The notes beneath the pieces are model-generated. The model searched no databases, was not told where the DNA came from, and saw nothing but the letters and a program-made list of their open reading frames with translations. A stretch of 47,238 nt of DNA, taken from positions 1 to 47,238 of the forward strand of contig CANPYY010000019.1 in assembly GCA_947588675.1 (NCBI GenBank), read 5' to 3'. Every line of letters begins with the position of its first letter. The stretch's first letter is position 1. The position numbers were made by a program, and so were the translations under genes. This DNA is from an uncultured Lachnospiraceae bacterium (GTDB lineage: Bacteria; Bacillota; Clostridia; Lachnospirales; Lachnospiraceae). Positions 17,135-26,079 of this stretch are shown here, in pieces.

Positions 17135-18205
17135 ATGAAAATGACTTTTCGCTGGTATGGTGAAGGCAATGACAGCGTTACGCTTGACGAGATAAGGCAG
17201 ATACCGGGAGTATGCGGCATAGTATGGGCATTACATAACAAGCTTCCGGGTGAAGTATGGTATACGGAAGAAATAGCAGAAGTTAAAGAACAGCTTGATA
17301 AATATGGATTTAACATGGATGTTGTTGAATCGGTAAATGTACATGACGATATTAAAACAGGAGGTCCGTTAAGGGATAAATATATTGAAAATTATAAACA
17401 GACGCTTAGAAATCTTAAACCGTTTGGGGTAAAAGTTGTGTGTTACAATTTTATGCCTGTATTTGACTGGACGCGGACGGATTTATTCCATCCGGTTGGA
17501 GATGGTTCTACAGCGCTTTATTATGAAAAAGATAAGATAATCGATGACCCTGAAAAGATGGCGCAGTATATACTTGAGGAATGTAAAGGTTATACGATGC
17601 CCGGCTGGGAGCCTGAGCGCATGTCAAAACTCAGAGAACTTTTTGATATGTATAAAGACGTAACAAAGGAAATGCTGTGGGATAACCTGAAATATTTTCT
17701 TGACGCCATTATGCCTGTATGCAATGAGCTGGATATTAAAATGGCAATTCATCCGGATGACCCGCCGTGGGATATTTTCGGGCTGCCGAGGCTTATTGTT
17801 GATGAAAAATCGGTAGAGCGTTTTCTTAATATGGTGGATGACCCGTATAATTGCCTTACGTTGTGTTCGGGTTCGCTTAGTTCCAATCCTGAAAATAATG
17901 TGGCGGATATAATAAGAAAGCATTGCGACCGTATAGCTTTTGCACATGTAAGAAATGTAAAGCATTTTGAAAACGGTGATTTCAGCGAGGCGTCGCACAG
18001 GGATTGTGACGGGGATACCGGTATACTTGATATAATGAAAGCTTATCACGATTGTGGATTTGACGGATATATGAGGCCTGACCATGGAAGGCATATATGG
18101 GGAGAAAAATGCCGTCCGGGATACGGGCTTTATGACAGGGCGCTTGGAATCATGTATCTTTTAGGATGTTGGGATATGCTTGATAAACTGTCGGAGGAGG
18201 CTTGA
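17135..18205 (+). CDS. uxuA: Mannonate dehydratase
   Basis: 356 residues; removes water from D-mannonate to give 2-keto-3-deoxygluconate (KDG). It begins MKMTFRWYGEGNDSVTLDEI, as UxuA proteins do, and contains YNFMPVFDWTRTDL and HPDDPPWDIFGLPR (near residue 205), then SGSLSSNPENN and MRPDHGRHIWGE. AAGGAGG precedes the ATG. It is the first gene of the operon, and uxaC starts one base after its stop. Length is slightly below the E. coli enzyme (394), as in other Firmicutes. Confidence 0.95.
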   Translation: MKMTFRWYGEGNDSVTLDEIRQIPGVCGIVWALHNKLPGEVWYTEEIAEVKEQLDKYGFNMDVVESVNVHDDIKTGGPLRDKYIENYKQTLRNLKPFGVKVVCYNFMPVFDWTRTDLFHPVGDGSTALYYEKDKIIDDPEKMAQYILEECKGYTMPGWEPERMSKLRELFDMYKDVTKEMLWDNLKYFLDAIMPVCNELDIKMAIHPDDPPWDIFGLPRLIVDEKSVERFLNMVDDPYNCLTLCSGSLSSNPENNVADIIRKHCDRIAFAHVRNVKHFENGDFSEASHRDCDGDTGILDIMKAYHDCGFDGYMRPDHGRHIWGEKCRPGYGLYDRALGIMYLLGCWDMLDKLSEEA

Positions 18206-18206
18206 C

Positions 18207-19616
18207 ATGAAGAAGTTTATGGATGAAGATTTTCTTTTGTCCTGTGATACGGCAAAACTGCTGTACCACAATTATGCAGAGAAAATGCCGATAATAGATT
18301 ATCACTGTCATATCGATGCAAAGGAGATAGCGGAAGACAGAAGGTTTGATAATATTACGCAGGTCTGGCTTGGAGCCGACCATTATAAATGGCGTCTTAT
18401 GCGTTCCAACGGAGTGTGTGAAAAATATATAACGGGAGACGCCTCTGACAGAGAGAAATTCCAGAAATGGGCGGAAACGCTTGAAAGGGCTATTGGTAAT
18501 CCTCTGTATCACTGGAGCCATTTGGAACTGAAAAGATATTTTGGATATAACGGCGACCTTAATTCGGATACGGCTGAGGAAGTATGGAACCTGTGCAATG
18601 AGAAACTTAAAAATCCGTCTATGTCGGCAAGAAATATTATGAAAATGTCAGGCGTTATTCTTATCGGAACTACGGATGACCCTGCAGACGAGCTTGCCTG
18701 GCACAGGAAGATAGAAGATGATAAAAGTTTTGACATAAAGGTACTTCCAATGTGGCGTCCGGATAAAGCGTTAGGAATTGAAAAACCGGATTTTGGTAAT
18801 TATATACACAGGCTTTCCAATGCATCGCAGGTTGATATAAACAGTTTTTCGGATTGGAAGAAAGCCATGGCAATACGGCTTGATTATTTTCAGGACAGGG
18901 GATGTCTTGGAAGCGACCATGGAATGAAGTACGTTCCGTTTACAAGAGCAGATGAAAAGAAAATCGACAATATATTTACCAGGGCGGTAAACGGAGACGG
19001 TATTTCAAAAGAAGAAGAAGATATGTTTAAAACAGAGGGGCTGCTGTTCCTGGCGGAAGAATATGCAAAGAGAGGATGGGTCATGCAGCTTCATTTTGGC
19101 GTTACGAGGGATAATAATACGAAGATGTATCGGCGCATAGGCGCAGATACGGGCTTTGATGGAATATATAACAGACTGCCTGTTGAAAAACTTTCAGCTT
19201 TTTTAGATGAATTAAACAGTAGGGACAGCCTTCCAAAGACTATATTATATAGTCTGAATCCAAACGATAATGCAGCCATAGGAGTTCTCATGGGTTGTTT
19301 TCAGGAGTTTGGCGTGCGGGGAAAAATACAGCAGGGTTCGGCATGGTGGTTTAACGACCATATTAATGGAATGACTGAACAGATGCTAAGCATTGCAAAT
19401 CTTGGAATGTTAGCAAATTTTGCAGGTATGCTTACTGATTCAAGAAGTTTTTTATCATATACGAGGCACGAATATTTCAGAAGAATATTATGTAATATAA
19501 TTGGTACAAAGGTTGATAACGGAGAATTTCCTTTCGATGAAAAAAGACTGGGACAGATAGTAAGTGATATTTCTTTTAATAATGCACGTAATTATTTTGG
19601 ATTTAATATAGACTAA
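18207..19616 (+). CDS. uxaC: Glucuronate isomerase
   Basis: 469 residues; converts D-glucuronate to D-fructuronate (and galacturonate to tagaturonate). The metal-binding DYHCHIDAKEI is at about 31-41 (His33, His35), and later motifs are LGADHYKWRLMRSNG, VMQLHFGVTRDNN, QQGSAWWFNDH and MLTDSRSF. Length is that of UxaC. The ATG at 18207 has GGAGGAGG upstream; an earlier in-frame ATG lies inside uxuA without a ribosome site. In this operon, with UxuB and UxuA but no altronate genes, glucuronate is the likelier substrate. Confidence 0.95.
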   Translation: MKKFMDEDFLLSCDTAKLLYHNYAEKMPIIDYHCHIDAKEIAEDRRFDNITQVWLGADHYKWRLMRSNGVCEKYITGDASDREKFQKWAETLERAIGNPLYHWSHLELKRYFGYNGDLNSDTAEEVWNLCNEKLKNPSMSARNIMKMSGVILIGTTDDPADELAWHRKIEDDKSFDIKVLPMWRPDKALGIEKPDFGNYIHRLSNASQVDINSFSDWKKAMAIRLDYFQDRGCLGSDHGMKYVPFTRADEKKIDNIFTRAVNGDGISKEEEDMFKTEGLLFLAEEYAKRGWVMQLHFGVTRDNNTKMYRRIGADTGFDGIYNRLPVEKLSAFLDELNSRDSLPKTILYSLNPNDNAAIGVLMGCFQEFGVRGKIQQGSAWWFNDHINGMTEQMLSIANLGMLANFAGMLTDSRSFLSYTRHEYFRRILCNIIGTKVDNGEFPFDEKRLGQIVSDISFNNARNYFGFNID

Positions 19617-19631
19617 AGGAGGTACTGTAAA

Positions 19632-20657
19632 TTGAGCAAAAGGGTAGTTACATTCGGAGAAATAATGTTAAGGCTTGAGCCTATGGGATATTACAGATTT
19701 GTACAGGCGGAAAGTTACGGAGCGACGTTTGGCGGCGGAGAAGCAAATGTGAGCGTTTCGCTTGCAAATTATGGATATGATACAAGTTTTGTCACTAAAC
19801 TTCCGAAAAATGAAATTGCGCAGGGAGCGATAAATTCACTTAGGAAATACGGAGTAGATACATCATATATTGTAAGGGGCGGCGACAGAATAGGAATATA
19901 TTTTCTGGAAAAAGGCGCAAGCCAAAGACCATCTAAGGTAATATATGACCGCGCCGGTTCATCAATAGCAAAAGCTTCGGAAAAAGATTTTGACTGGCAT
20001 AAGATATTTGACGGTGCAGACTGGTTCCATTTTACGGGAATCACGCCTGCGCTTTCAAAAGATGTGGCGGACATATGTCTATGCGCGTGTAAAAAGGCTA
20101 AAGAAAAAGGACTTACAATAAGCTGCGACCTCAATTACAGAAATAAACTGTGGTCAAAAGAGGAAGCCGGTAAGGTCATGGGAAAACTGTGCGAATATGT
20201 TGACGTATGTATATCTAACGAAGAAGATGCAAACGATGTGTTTGGAATAAAAGCGTCAGGTACCAATGTGACAGATGGAGAAATAAGCTATGAGGGATAT
20301 AAGGATGTGGCAAGGCAGCTTTATGAAAGATTTTCATTTAAAAAGGTAGCGATAACTCTCCGTACATCGATATCTGCTAATGACAATAAATGGGCGGCGA
20401 TGCTGTATGACGGTGATGATTATTATTTCAGCAAAACATACCTTATGCATATAGTCGACAGGGTAGGCGGAGGAGATAGTTTCGGCGGCGGTCTTATATA
20501 CGCCCTTATGGAAAATTATGATTCAGGGAGCGCTATAGAATTTGCCGTAGCGGCATCGTGTCTTAAACATTCAATTGAGGGTGATTTTAATATGGTTTCC
20601 GTAGATGAGGTCAAAAAACTTGCGGACGGAGATGCTTCAGGACGGGTACAGAGATAG
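19632..20657 (+). CDS. kdgK: 2-keto-3-deoxygluconate kinase (PfkB family)
   Basis: 341 residues; phosphorylates KDG to KDPG with ATP. It is a PfkB-family kinase: FGEIMLRLEP at the N-terminus, FGGGEANVSVSLA at about 33-45, SCDLNYRNKLW in the middle and VGGGDSFGGGL near residue 282 with the catalytic Asp. Translation starts at TTG (19632); AAAGGAGG lies before it, and the next ATG would cut off the conserved first strand. The operon context makes KDG kinase much more likely than fructokinase. KDPG aldolase is not present here and must be elsewhere. Confidence 0.92.
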   Translation: MSKRVVTFGEIMLRLEPMGYYRFVQAESYGATFGGGEANVSVSLANYGYDTSFVTKLPKNEIAQGAINSLRKYGVDTSYIVRGGDRIGIYFLEKGASQRPSKVIYDRAGSSIAKASEKDFDWHKIFDGADWFHFTGITPALSKDVADICLCACKKAKEKGLTISCDLNYRNKLWSKEEAGKVMGKLCEYVDVCISNEEDANDVFGIKASGTNVTDGEISYEGYKDVARQLYERFSFKKVAITLRTSISANDNKWAAMLYDGDDYYFSKTYLMHIVDRVGGGDSFGGGLIYALMENYDSGSAIEFAVAASCLKHSIEGDFNMVSVDEVKKLADGDASGRVQR

Positions 20658-20688
20658 ATTCCATAAAAGAAAGTGAAGGAAATTAATT

Positions 20689-22305
20689 ATGAAATTAACA
20701 TATGAAGGTATAAAACCTGCAGATAAATGGGAGGAAAAGGGAGTACGTCTTCCCAAATACGATATATGCGCAGTAAAAGAGAAAACAAAGGATAATCCTG
20801 TATGGATTCATTTTGGAGCAGGTAATATTTTCCGGGGATTTATTGCCGGACTTGCAGATGAACTTCTTAATAAAGGACTTGCGGATACGGGAATTGTAGC
20901 GACGGATACTTTTGATTATGAAATAATTGATAAAATATATAAGCCATTCGATAATCTGACTTTATTTGTAGGACTTCTTCCCGACGGAAGAACAAAAAGC
21001 AATGTAATTGCAAGCGTCACAGAGGCTCTTTCCGCAAATTGTAATGATGAGCCTTCATACAGTCGGCTGAAAGAAATCTTTGTGAAAAAGTCTTTGCAAA
21101 TGGTTAGTTTTACGATAACGGAAAAAGGGTATTCCTTAAAAAATATGAATGGAGAACTGCTTCCGGTCGTGGTTTCAGATATTGAGAACGGACCTTTTAA
21201 GCCGAAACACGCAATGAGCGTTGTTGCCGCGCTGGTATATGAAAGGTATAAAGCGGGGGCAATGCCGGTTGCGCTTGTCAGCATGGATAATTGCAGCCAT
21301 AATGGCGATATATTAAAGGCAAGCGTGCTTTTTATTGCAGACGAATGGTATAAAAAGGGATTTGTTGAAAAAGAATATATAGATTACCTTAATGACAGCA
21401 GTAAAGTAAGTTTTCCATGGAGCATGATTGATAAAATTACTCCCAGACCTGCAAATGTAATTAAAGATATGCTTGATGATATGGGAATAGAAGATATGGG
21501 ACCGGTTACTACTTCAAAAAACACATATATAGCCCCGTTTGTAAATGCAGAAATTCCACAGTATCTTGTGATAGAAGATTCATTCCCCAACGGAAGACCT
21601 CATCTTGAGGAAGCAGGAGTATATTTTGCGGACAGGAAGACTGTAAATGATACTGAAAGAATGAAGGTTACTACCTGCCTTAATCCGCTTCATACCGCGC
21701 TTGCAGTATTCGGCTGCCTGTTGGGATATGAAAGCATATCGGAAGAAATGCAGGATGCTGATTTGAAAAAACTGGTAGAAAATATAGGTTATAAAGAAGG
21801 CATACCGGTAGTTACTGATCCGGGAATCATTAATCCTCTTGATTTTATAAAAGAAGTAATTGATGAAAGGCTTCCGAACCCGTTTGTACCTGATATGCCT
21901 CAACGTATTGCAACGGATACAAGCCAGAAGGTGCCCGTAAGGTTCGGGGAAACAATTAAATCATATATTGCGAATCCTGACCTTTCGGTTAAAGACCTTG
22001 TATACATACCTCTTGCAATTGCAGGATGGCTCAGATACCTTATGGGTATAGACGATAACGGATGTAAAATGCAGCCAAGTTCTGACCCCATGCTTGATGA
22101 ACTTTCCGATAAACTTAGCGGAATTGAATTTGGAAAACCTGATACGATAGGCGGTAAGCTTAAAGATATACTGTCTAAGGAGTCGTTATTCGCAACAAAT
22201 CTTATTGAGGCGGGAATAGCGGATAAAATTGAGGATATGTTTGCACAAATGATTGTTGCGCCCGGGGCAGTACGGGATACGCTTCATAAGTATGTAAACA
22301 TGTAG
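20689..22305 (+). CDS. uxuB: Fructuronate reductase (mannitol dehydrogenase family)
   Basis: 538 residues; reduces D-fructuronate to D-mannonate with NADH, linking UxaC to UxuA. The nucleotide-binding motif IHFGAGNIFRGF is at about 40-51. SMDNCSHNGD, VSFPWSMIDKITPRP and LHTALAVFGCLLGY are typical of the long-chain mannitol dehydrogenase family. GAAGGAA precedes the ATG, 31 bases after kdgK. The pathway order in the operon is dehydratase, isomerase, kinase, reductase, instead of reaction order. Mannitol or tagaturonate reductase are alternatives, but the neighbours favour UxuB. Confidence 0.92.
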   Translation: MKLTYEGIKPADKWEEKGVRLPKYDICAVKEKTKDNPVWIHFGAGNIFRGFIAGLADELLNKGLADTGIVATDTFDYEIIDKIYKPFDNLTLFVGLLPDGRTKSNVIASVTEALSANCNDEPSYSRLKEIFVKKSLQMVSFTITEKGYSLKNMNGELLPVVVSDIENGPFKPKHAMSVVAALVYERYKAGAMPVALVSMDNCSHNGDILKASVLFIADEWYKKGFVEKEYIDYLNDSSKVSFPWSMIDKITPRPANVIKDMLDDMGIEDMGPVTTSKNTYIAPFVNAEIPQYLVIEDSFPNGRPHLEEAGVYFADRKTVNDTERMKVTTCLNPLHTALAVFGCLLGYESISEEMQDADLKKLVENIGYKEGIPVVTDPGIINPLDFIKEVIDERLPNPFVPDMPQRIATDTSQKVPVRFGETIKSYIANPDLSVKDLVYIPLAIAGWLRYLMGIDDNGCKMQPSSDPMLDELSDKLSGIEFGKPDTIGGKLKDILSKESLFATNLIEAGIADKIEDMFAQMIVAPGAVRDTLHKYVNM

Positions 22306-22346
22306 GGAAATGTATGGCGCAGGCGTTATATTGCAGGGCGGTTTGT

Positions 22347-22375
22347 TTGACAGCAATATGAAAATATGTTACATT
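22347..22375 (+). promoter_or_regulatory. Promoter of the tRNA-Arg gene
   Basis: TTGACA (22347-22352) and TACATT (22370-22375) are 17 bases apart. Transcription would start about 5 bases before the mature tRNA. Confidence 0.75.
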
Positions 22376-22386
22376 TATTTTGGTCT

Positions 22387-22460
22387 GCACCTGTAGCTCA
22401 GTGGATAGAGCAATAGTTTCCGGAACTATGTTTGCGGGGGTTCGAGTCCCTTCAGGTGCG
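22387..22460 (+). tRNA. tRNA-Arg, anticodon CCG
   Basis: A full cloverleaf can be drawn: acceptor GCACCTG pairs with CAGGTGC, the D arm is GCTCAGTGGATAGAGC, the anticodon stem ATAGT/ACTAT encloses the loop TTCCGGA, and the T arm has GTTCGAGTC. The anticodon CCG reads CGG. The discriminator is G and CCA is not encoded. Two T-stem pairs are G-U. Confidence 0.95.
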
Positions 22461-22512
22461 TTTTGTTATATGTATAGTACGGATTAATATTTTGATATAC
22501 GTGGAGAAGATT

Positions 22513-23301
22513 ATGAAATTAAGTCACAGATATATTAAACCAATAGTAAGAACAACCGCAGTAGCAGCGGTGTTAGGATTCATAGTGCTTACGGCAGCTC
22601 CTTCTTGGAATGACGTAAGAGATTTGAGGGCTGCGGTATTATATGACGACAATGCAAAAATAAGTGATTCAAATGCCAATCCTGAAAATGTATTTGCCTA
22701 TGAAGGTACGGATTACCTCAGAAAGGATGCATATCCGGAAATCAACGAACTTATGAGAAATTATTATAACGCCTGTCTTTCCGTGGATATGGATTCACTT
22801 GAAGGGCTTGTAAGCGATATAACACAGGTTGATGCAGGAAAACTGGAAAGACAGCTTTCCTATATGGAAAGTGTAGATAATATTATATGTTATACCGTAG
22901 ACGGTGAGGTTGAGGGAACATTCAGAGTATATGTCTATTATGATATGAAACTTAAAGGAATTGATACTCCGGCGCCTGCATTATACGCATTTTATGTTAC
23001 TATGTCGTCGGATGGCAATTATATAGTTTACCTGAGCGGACTGGACGGGGAAACACAGGACTTTATATCATCCGCAGATGCAAGTGCTGATGTACAGAAC
23101 CTGAAGACTCTCGTAAATGCGAGATTCCAGAATGTTGTAGACAGTGATAAAGAACTTAAAGAATTTTGCGAAATGTTGGATAACGGTATGCTGCCGTCTT
23201 CCGCAGTATCAGGCAGTGCGCTTGATGTAGAAGATGAAAGCGAGGCAGTGTCGCCGGATGCAATTGATGTATCACCGCAGTCAATGGATGTTGCACAGTA
23301 A
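22513..23301 (+). CDS. Secreted or membrane-anchored protein of unknown function
   Basis: 262 residues. A single hydrophobic segment at about 11-29 follows a basic N-terminus (MKLSHRYIKPIVR), so the protein is exported and either anchored or cleaved after LTAAPS. Residues about 70-210 form a mixed alpha/beta domain (INELMRNYYNACLSVDMDS, then strands such as FRVYVYYDMKL) that recalls NTF2-like extracytoplasmic folds, but this is only an impression. The last 45 residues are acidic and low in complexity. The ATG at 22513 has GGAGA upstream; the open frame extends back into the tRNA and is not used. No function can be assigned. Confidence 0.75.
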   Translation: MKLSHRYIKPIVRTTAVAAVLGFIVLTAAPSWNDVRDLRAAVLYDDNAKISDSNANPENVFAYEGTDYLRKDAYPEINELMRNYYNACLSVDMDSLEGLVSDITQVDAGKLERQLSYMESVDNIICYTVDGEVEGTFRVYVYYDMKLKGIDTPAPALYAFYVTMSSDGNYIVYLSGLDGETQDFISSADASADVQNLKTLVNARFQNVVDSDKELKEFCEMLDNGMLPSSAVSGSALDVEDESEAVSPDAIDVSPQSMDVAQ

Positions 23302-23373
23302 TTAATTTGTATGTTAAATTTACAGTCGGTGCCGGTTTATATAGTCGGCACTGATTATATATATGGAGGAAAA

Positions 23374-24072
23374 GTGGAACAGAAAATAAGAATTAATAAA
23401 TATCTCAGCGAAGCAGGCGTATGTTCCAGGAGAGAAGCGGACAGGTATATTGAAAACGGCGAAATTATGATAAATGATGTTGTTGCAGAATGTGGAATGA
23501 AAGTAGCCGAAGGAGATACGGTGTATTTTAAAGGCAGACCGGTAGCATTATCAGAAGCACCGGTTGTACTTATATTTAATAAGCCCAGGGGCGTGGTATG
23601 CTCGACTAAGGAAAAAAATAATATAATAGATTATATAGGTTATCATAAAAGAATATATCCTGTAGGAAGGCTTGATAAAGAATCTACCGGACTTATACTT
23701 CTTACCAATCAGGGAGATATATCGGACGCAATGTTAAGAGCGTCCAATTATCATGAAAAAGAGTATATTGTACGGGTTAATAAACCGATTACGAAAGAAT
23801 TTACTGAAGGGATGCAGAGAGGGGTTCCGATTCTTGATACGGTAACAAGACCATGCAAAATAAAGGTTTATGGTGAAAAAGAATTTTCTGTTATACTTAC
23901 CCAGGGACTTAACAGACAGATACGCAGAATGTGCGAATATTTTGATTACAGGGTGCAGTCGTTAAAAAGAGTGCGGATAATGTACATAAGGCTTGGCGGT
24001 CTGAAACCGGGGGAATATATTGAAATGACGCCTTCGGAGATAAAGGAATTAAAAAACAGGCTGGGTATATGA
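23374..24072 (+). CDS. rluF: 23S rRNA pseudouridine synthase (RsuA/RluF family)
   Basis: About 232 residues. An S4 RNA-binding domain (about 4-60: RINKYLSEAGVCSRREADRY) is followed by the catalytic domain with NKPRGVVCS, the active-site Asp101 in VGRLDKESTGL, and LTQGLNRQIRRMCEY. These are the marks of the RsuA/RluB/RluE/RluF group; the last motif fits RluF best. I favour a GTG start at 23374 just after GGAGG (spacing only 4), since an ATG at 23311 has no ribosome site and would add about 20 unconserved residues. The stop overlaps the open frame of ligA. Confidence 0.85.
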   Translation: MEQKIRINKYLSEAGVCSRREADRYIENGEIMINDVVAECGMKVAEGDTVYFKGRPVALSEAPVVLIFNKPRGVVCSTKEKNNIIDYIGYHKRIYPVGRLDKESTGLILLTNQGDISDAMLRASNYHEKEYIVRVNKPITKEFTEGMQRGVPILDTVTRPCKIKVYGEKEFSVILTQGLNRQIRRMCEYFDYRVQSLKRVRIMYIRLGGLKPGEYIEMTPSEIKELKNRLGI

Positions 24073-24095
24073 AAAGCGGGAAAGGAGAAATAGAA

Positions 24096-26051
24096 GTGAA
24101 AAGTATTGTTGACAGGATGAAAGAGTTAATTACAATACTTGATGAGGCATCCAGAGCATATTATCAGGGAAAAGATGAGATAATAAGCAATTTTGAATAC
24201 GACAGATTATATGATGAACTGGAAAAACTTGAAAATGAAAGCGGGATTGTTATTGCAGGCAGTCCGACAACTAAAGTCGGATATGAGGTTGTAAGTGAAC
24301 TCCCAAAAGAAAGACATGGATACGACGTGCTTTCTCTTGATAAAACAAAGGATGTTTCGACACTTGAAAGCTGGCTTGGTGATAAACGCGGAGTCCTTTC
24401 ATGGAAACTTGACGGACTAACGGTAGTTGTGACATATGAAGACGGAAAGCTTGTAAAAGCAGTTACACGCGGAAATGGCGAAACGGGAGAAGTCATTACT
24501 GCAAATGCAAAAACGTTTGTCAATATTCCGTTGTCTGTTCCGCATACAGGAAGGTTTGTCCTTCGCGGAGAAGCGCTGATAAAATACTCGGATTTTAATA
24601 AAATAAATTCGGAAATAGAAAATTCTGATGAGAAATATAAAAACCCCAGAAACCTCTGCAGTGGTTCTGTAAGGCAGCTTGACAGCAAAATTACTGCGAA
24701 AAGAAGGGTGTATTTTATTGTATATGGTGTTCTTGATGCAGATGTAAGTTTTGATACACGAAGCAGGCAGCTTGACTGGGTGGCGTCGCAGGGATTTGAA
24801 GTGGTAGGACACAGCGTGGTGGACAGTAAAAGCCTGGCGGACGAGGTGGCTTTATATACGTCGCGCATAGCGGAAAATGATTTTCCCGCCGATGGACTGG
24901 TACTTGCGTATGATGATATTGCATATGGCGAATCTCTTGGCAGGACTGCCAAGTTTCCAAGACATTCGATAGCATTTAAGTGGGAGGACGAAACTGCTGA
25001 AACTACGCTTAAAGAAATTGAGTGGAGCGCCTCCAGAACCGGTCTTATTAATCCTGTGGCAATATTTGAACCGGTGATGCTTGAAGGGACTACTGTGTCA
25101 AGGGCAAGCGTGCATAATATAAGCATAGTAGAACAGTTAAAACTCGGAATAGGCGACAGGCTGCTTGTATATAAGGCAAATATGATTATTCCGCAGATAG
25201 CGGATAATCTTACTAAAAGCGGAAATCTTGTTATTCCTGACGAATGTCCGGTATGCGGAGGACGTCTTGAGATACGGAAGGAAAACGGCACCAAAACCCT
25301 GGTGTGTCCGAACAGGACATGCCTGGCAAAGCAGATAAAAACATTTACGCATTTTGTAAGCAGGGAGGCAATGAATATTGACGGATTGTCGGAGGCGACA
25401 ATAGAAAAATTTATTGCGAAAAGGATAATAAGAAAACGTATTGATTTTTATCATTTGTCTGATTATAAAGATATTATAATTGATATGGAAGGTTTTGGCG
25501 AAAAATCATATATAAATATGATTCAGTCGGTTGATAATTCAAGAAAAGTACGGATAGAGAATTTTATATACAGTCTTGCAATACCGGGAATAGGACTGTC
25601 GAATGCAAGGCTGATATGTAAACAGTTTGATAATAATATAGATATGGCAATGAATGCAGGATATGATGAACTTGTGGAGATAGAGGGTATCGGAGATGTG
25701 CTGGCAAAGGAATGGGTCAGCTATATGTCAGATGCGGATAACAGGGCTGAAATAGAGGCTATACGCAAAGAGGTTGATATAATAATTCCAAAAATACAGG
25801 AGGAAAATGGGAATCTTTCGGGAATAACAGTAGTAATAACGGGTTCTCTTAATATGTTTGCCAATAGAAATAAGCTAAAAAGCATTATTGAACAGAATGG
25901 AGGAAAAGTAACCGGAAGCGTTACGGGGAATACGGATTATCTGATTAATAATGATGTAACATCTAATTCTTCAAAGAACAGGAAAGCTCATGAACTGGGC
26001 GTAAAAATAATGTCAGAATCGGATTTTGTCAATGAATTTGGATTGAAATAA
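24096..26051 (+). CDS. ligA: NAD-dependent DNA ligase
   Basis: 651 residues; seals nicks in DNA during replication and repair. The domains run in the usual order: NAD-binding Ia region, adenylation domain with Lys104 in WKLDGLTV, OB fold, four-cysteine zinc finger (CPVCGG and CPNRTC), helix-hairpin-helix region and a C-terminal BRCT domain (about 575-651, ITVVITGSLNMFANRNKL). Several motifs depart from the norm: GNG replaces GDG, and NPRNLCSGSVRQLD replaces NPRNAAAGSLRQLD. I favour the GTG at 24096 (AGGAG 8 bases upstream); an ATG at 24069 overlaps the rluF stop and is possible. Confidence 0.92.
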   Translation: MKSIVDRMKELITILDEASRAYYQGKDEIISNFEYDRLYDELEKLENESGIVIAGSPTTKVGYEVVSELPKERHGYDVLSLDKTKDVSTLESWLGDKRGVLSWKLDGLTVVVTYEDGKLVKAVTRGNGETGEVITANAKTFVNIPLSVPHTGRFVLRGEALIKYSDFNKINSEIENSDEKYKNPRNLCSGSVRQLDSKITAKRRVYFIVYGVLDADVSFDTRSRQLDWVASQGFEVVGHSVVDSKSLADEVALYTSRIAENDFPADGLVLAYDDIAYGESLGRTAKFPRHSIAFKWEDETAETTLKEIEWSASRTGLINPVAIFEPVMLEGTTVSRASVHNISIVEQLKLGIGDRLLVYKANMIIPQIADNLTKSGNLVIPDECPVCGGRLEIRKENGTKTLVCPNRTCLAKQIKTFTHFVSREAMNIDGLSEATIEKFIAKRIIRKRIDFYHLSDYKDIIIDMEGFGEKSYINMIQSVDNSRKVRIENFIYSLAIPGIGLSNARLICKQFDNNIDMAMNAGYDELVEIEGIGDVLAKEWVSYMSDADNRAEIEAIRKEVDIIIPKIQEENGNLSGITVVITGSLNMFANRNKLKSIIEQNGGKVTGSVTGNTDYLINNDVTSNSSKNRKAHELGVKIMSESDFVNEFGLK

Positions 26052-26079
26052 TATTGAATATACGGAAGGGGATAGTAGA

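Noticed and set aside
24164-25294. Long reverse-strand open frame opposite ligA (376 codons)
   Set aside because: It lies wholly inside a conserved gene. Its Ser/Thr/Pro-rich product has no domain pattern, and there is no ribosome site.
26052-26079. SAM riboswitch ahead of metA
   Set aside because: Only 28 bases separate ligA and metA, and none of the riboswitch core is present.
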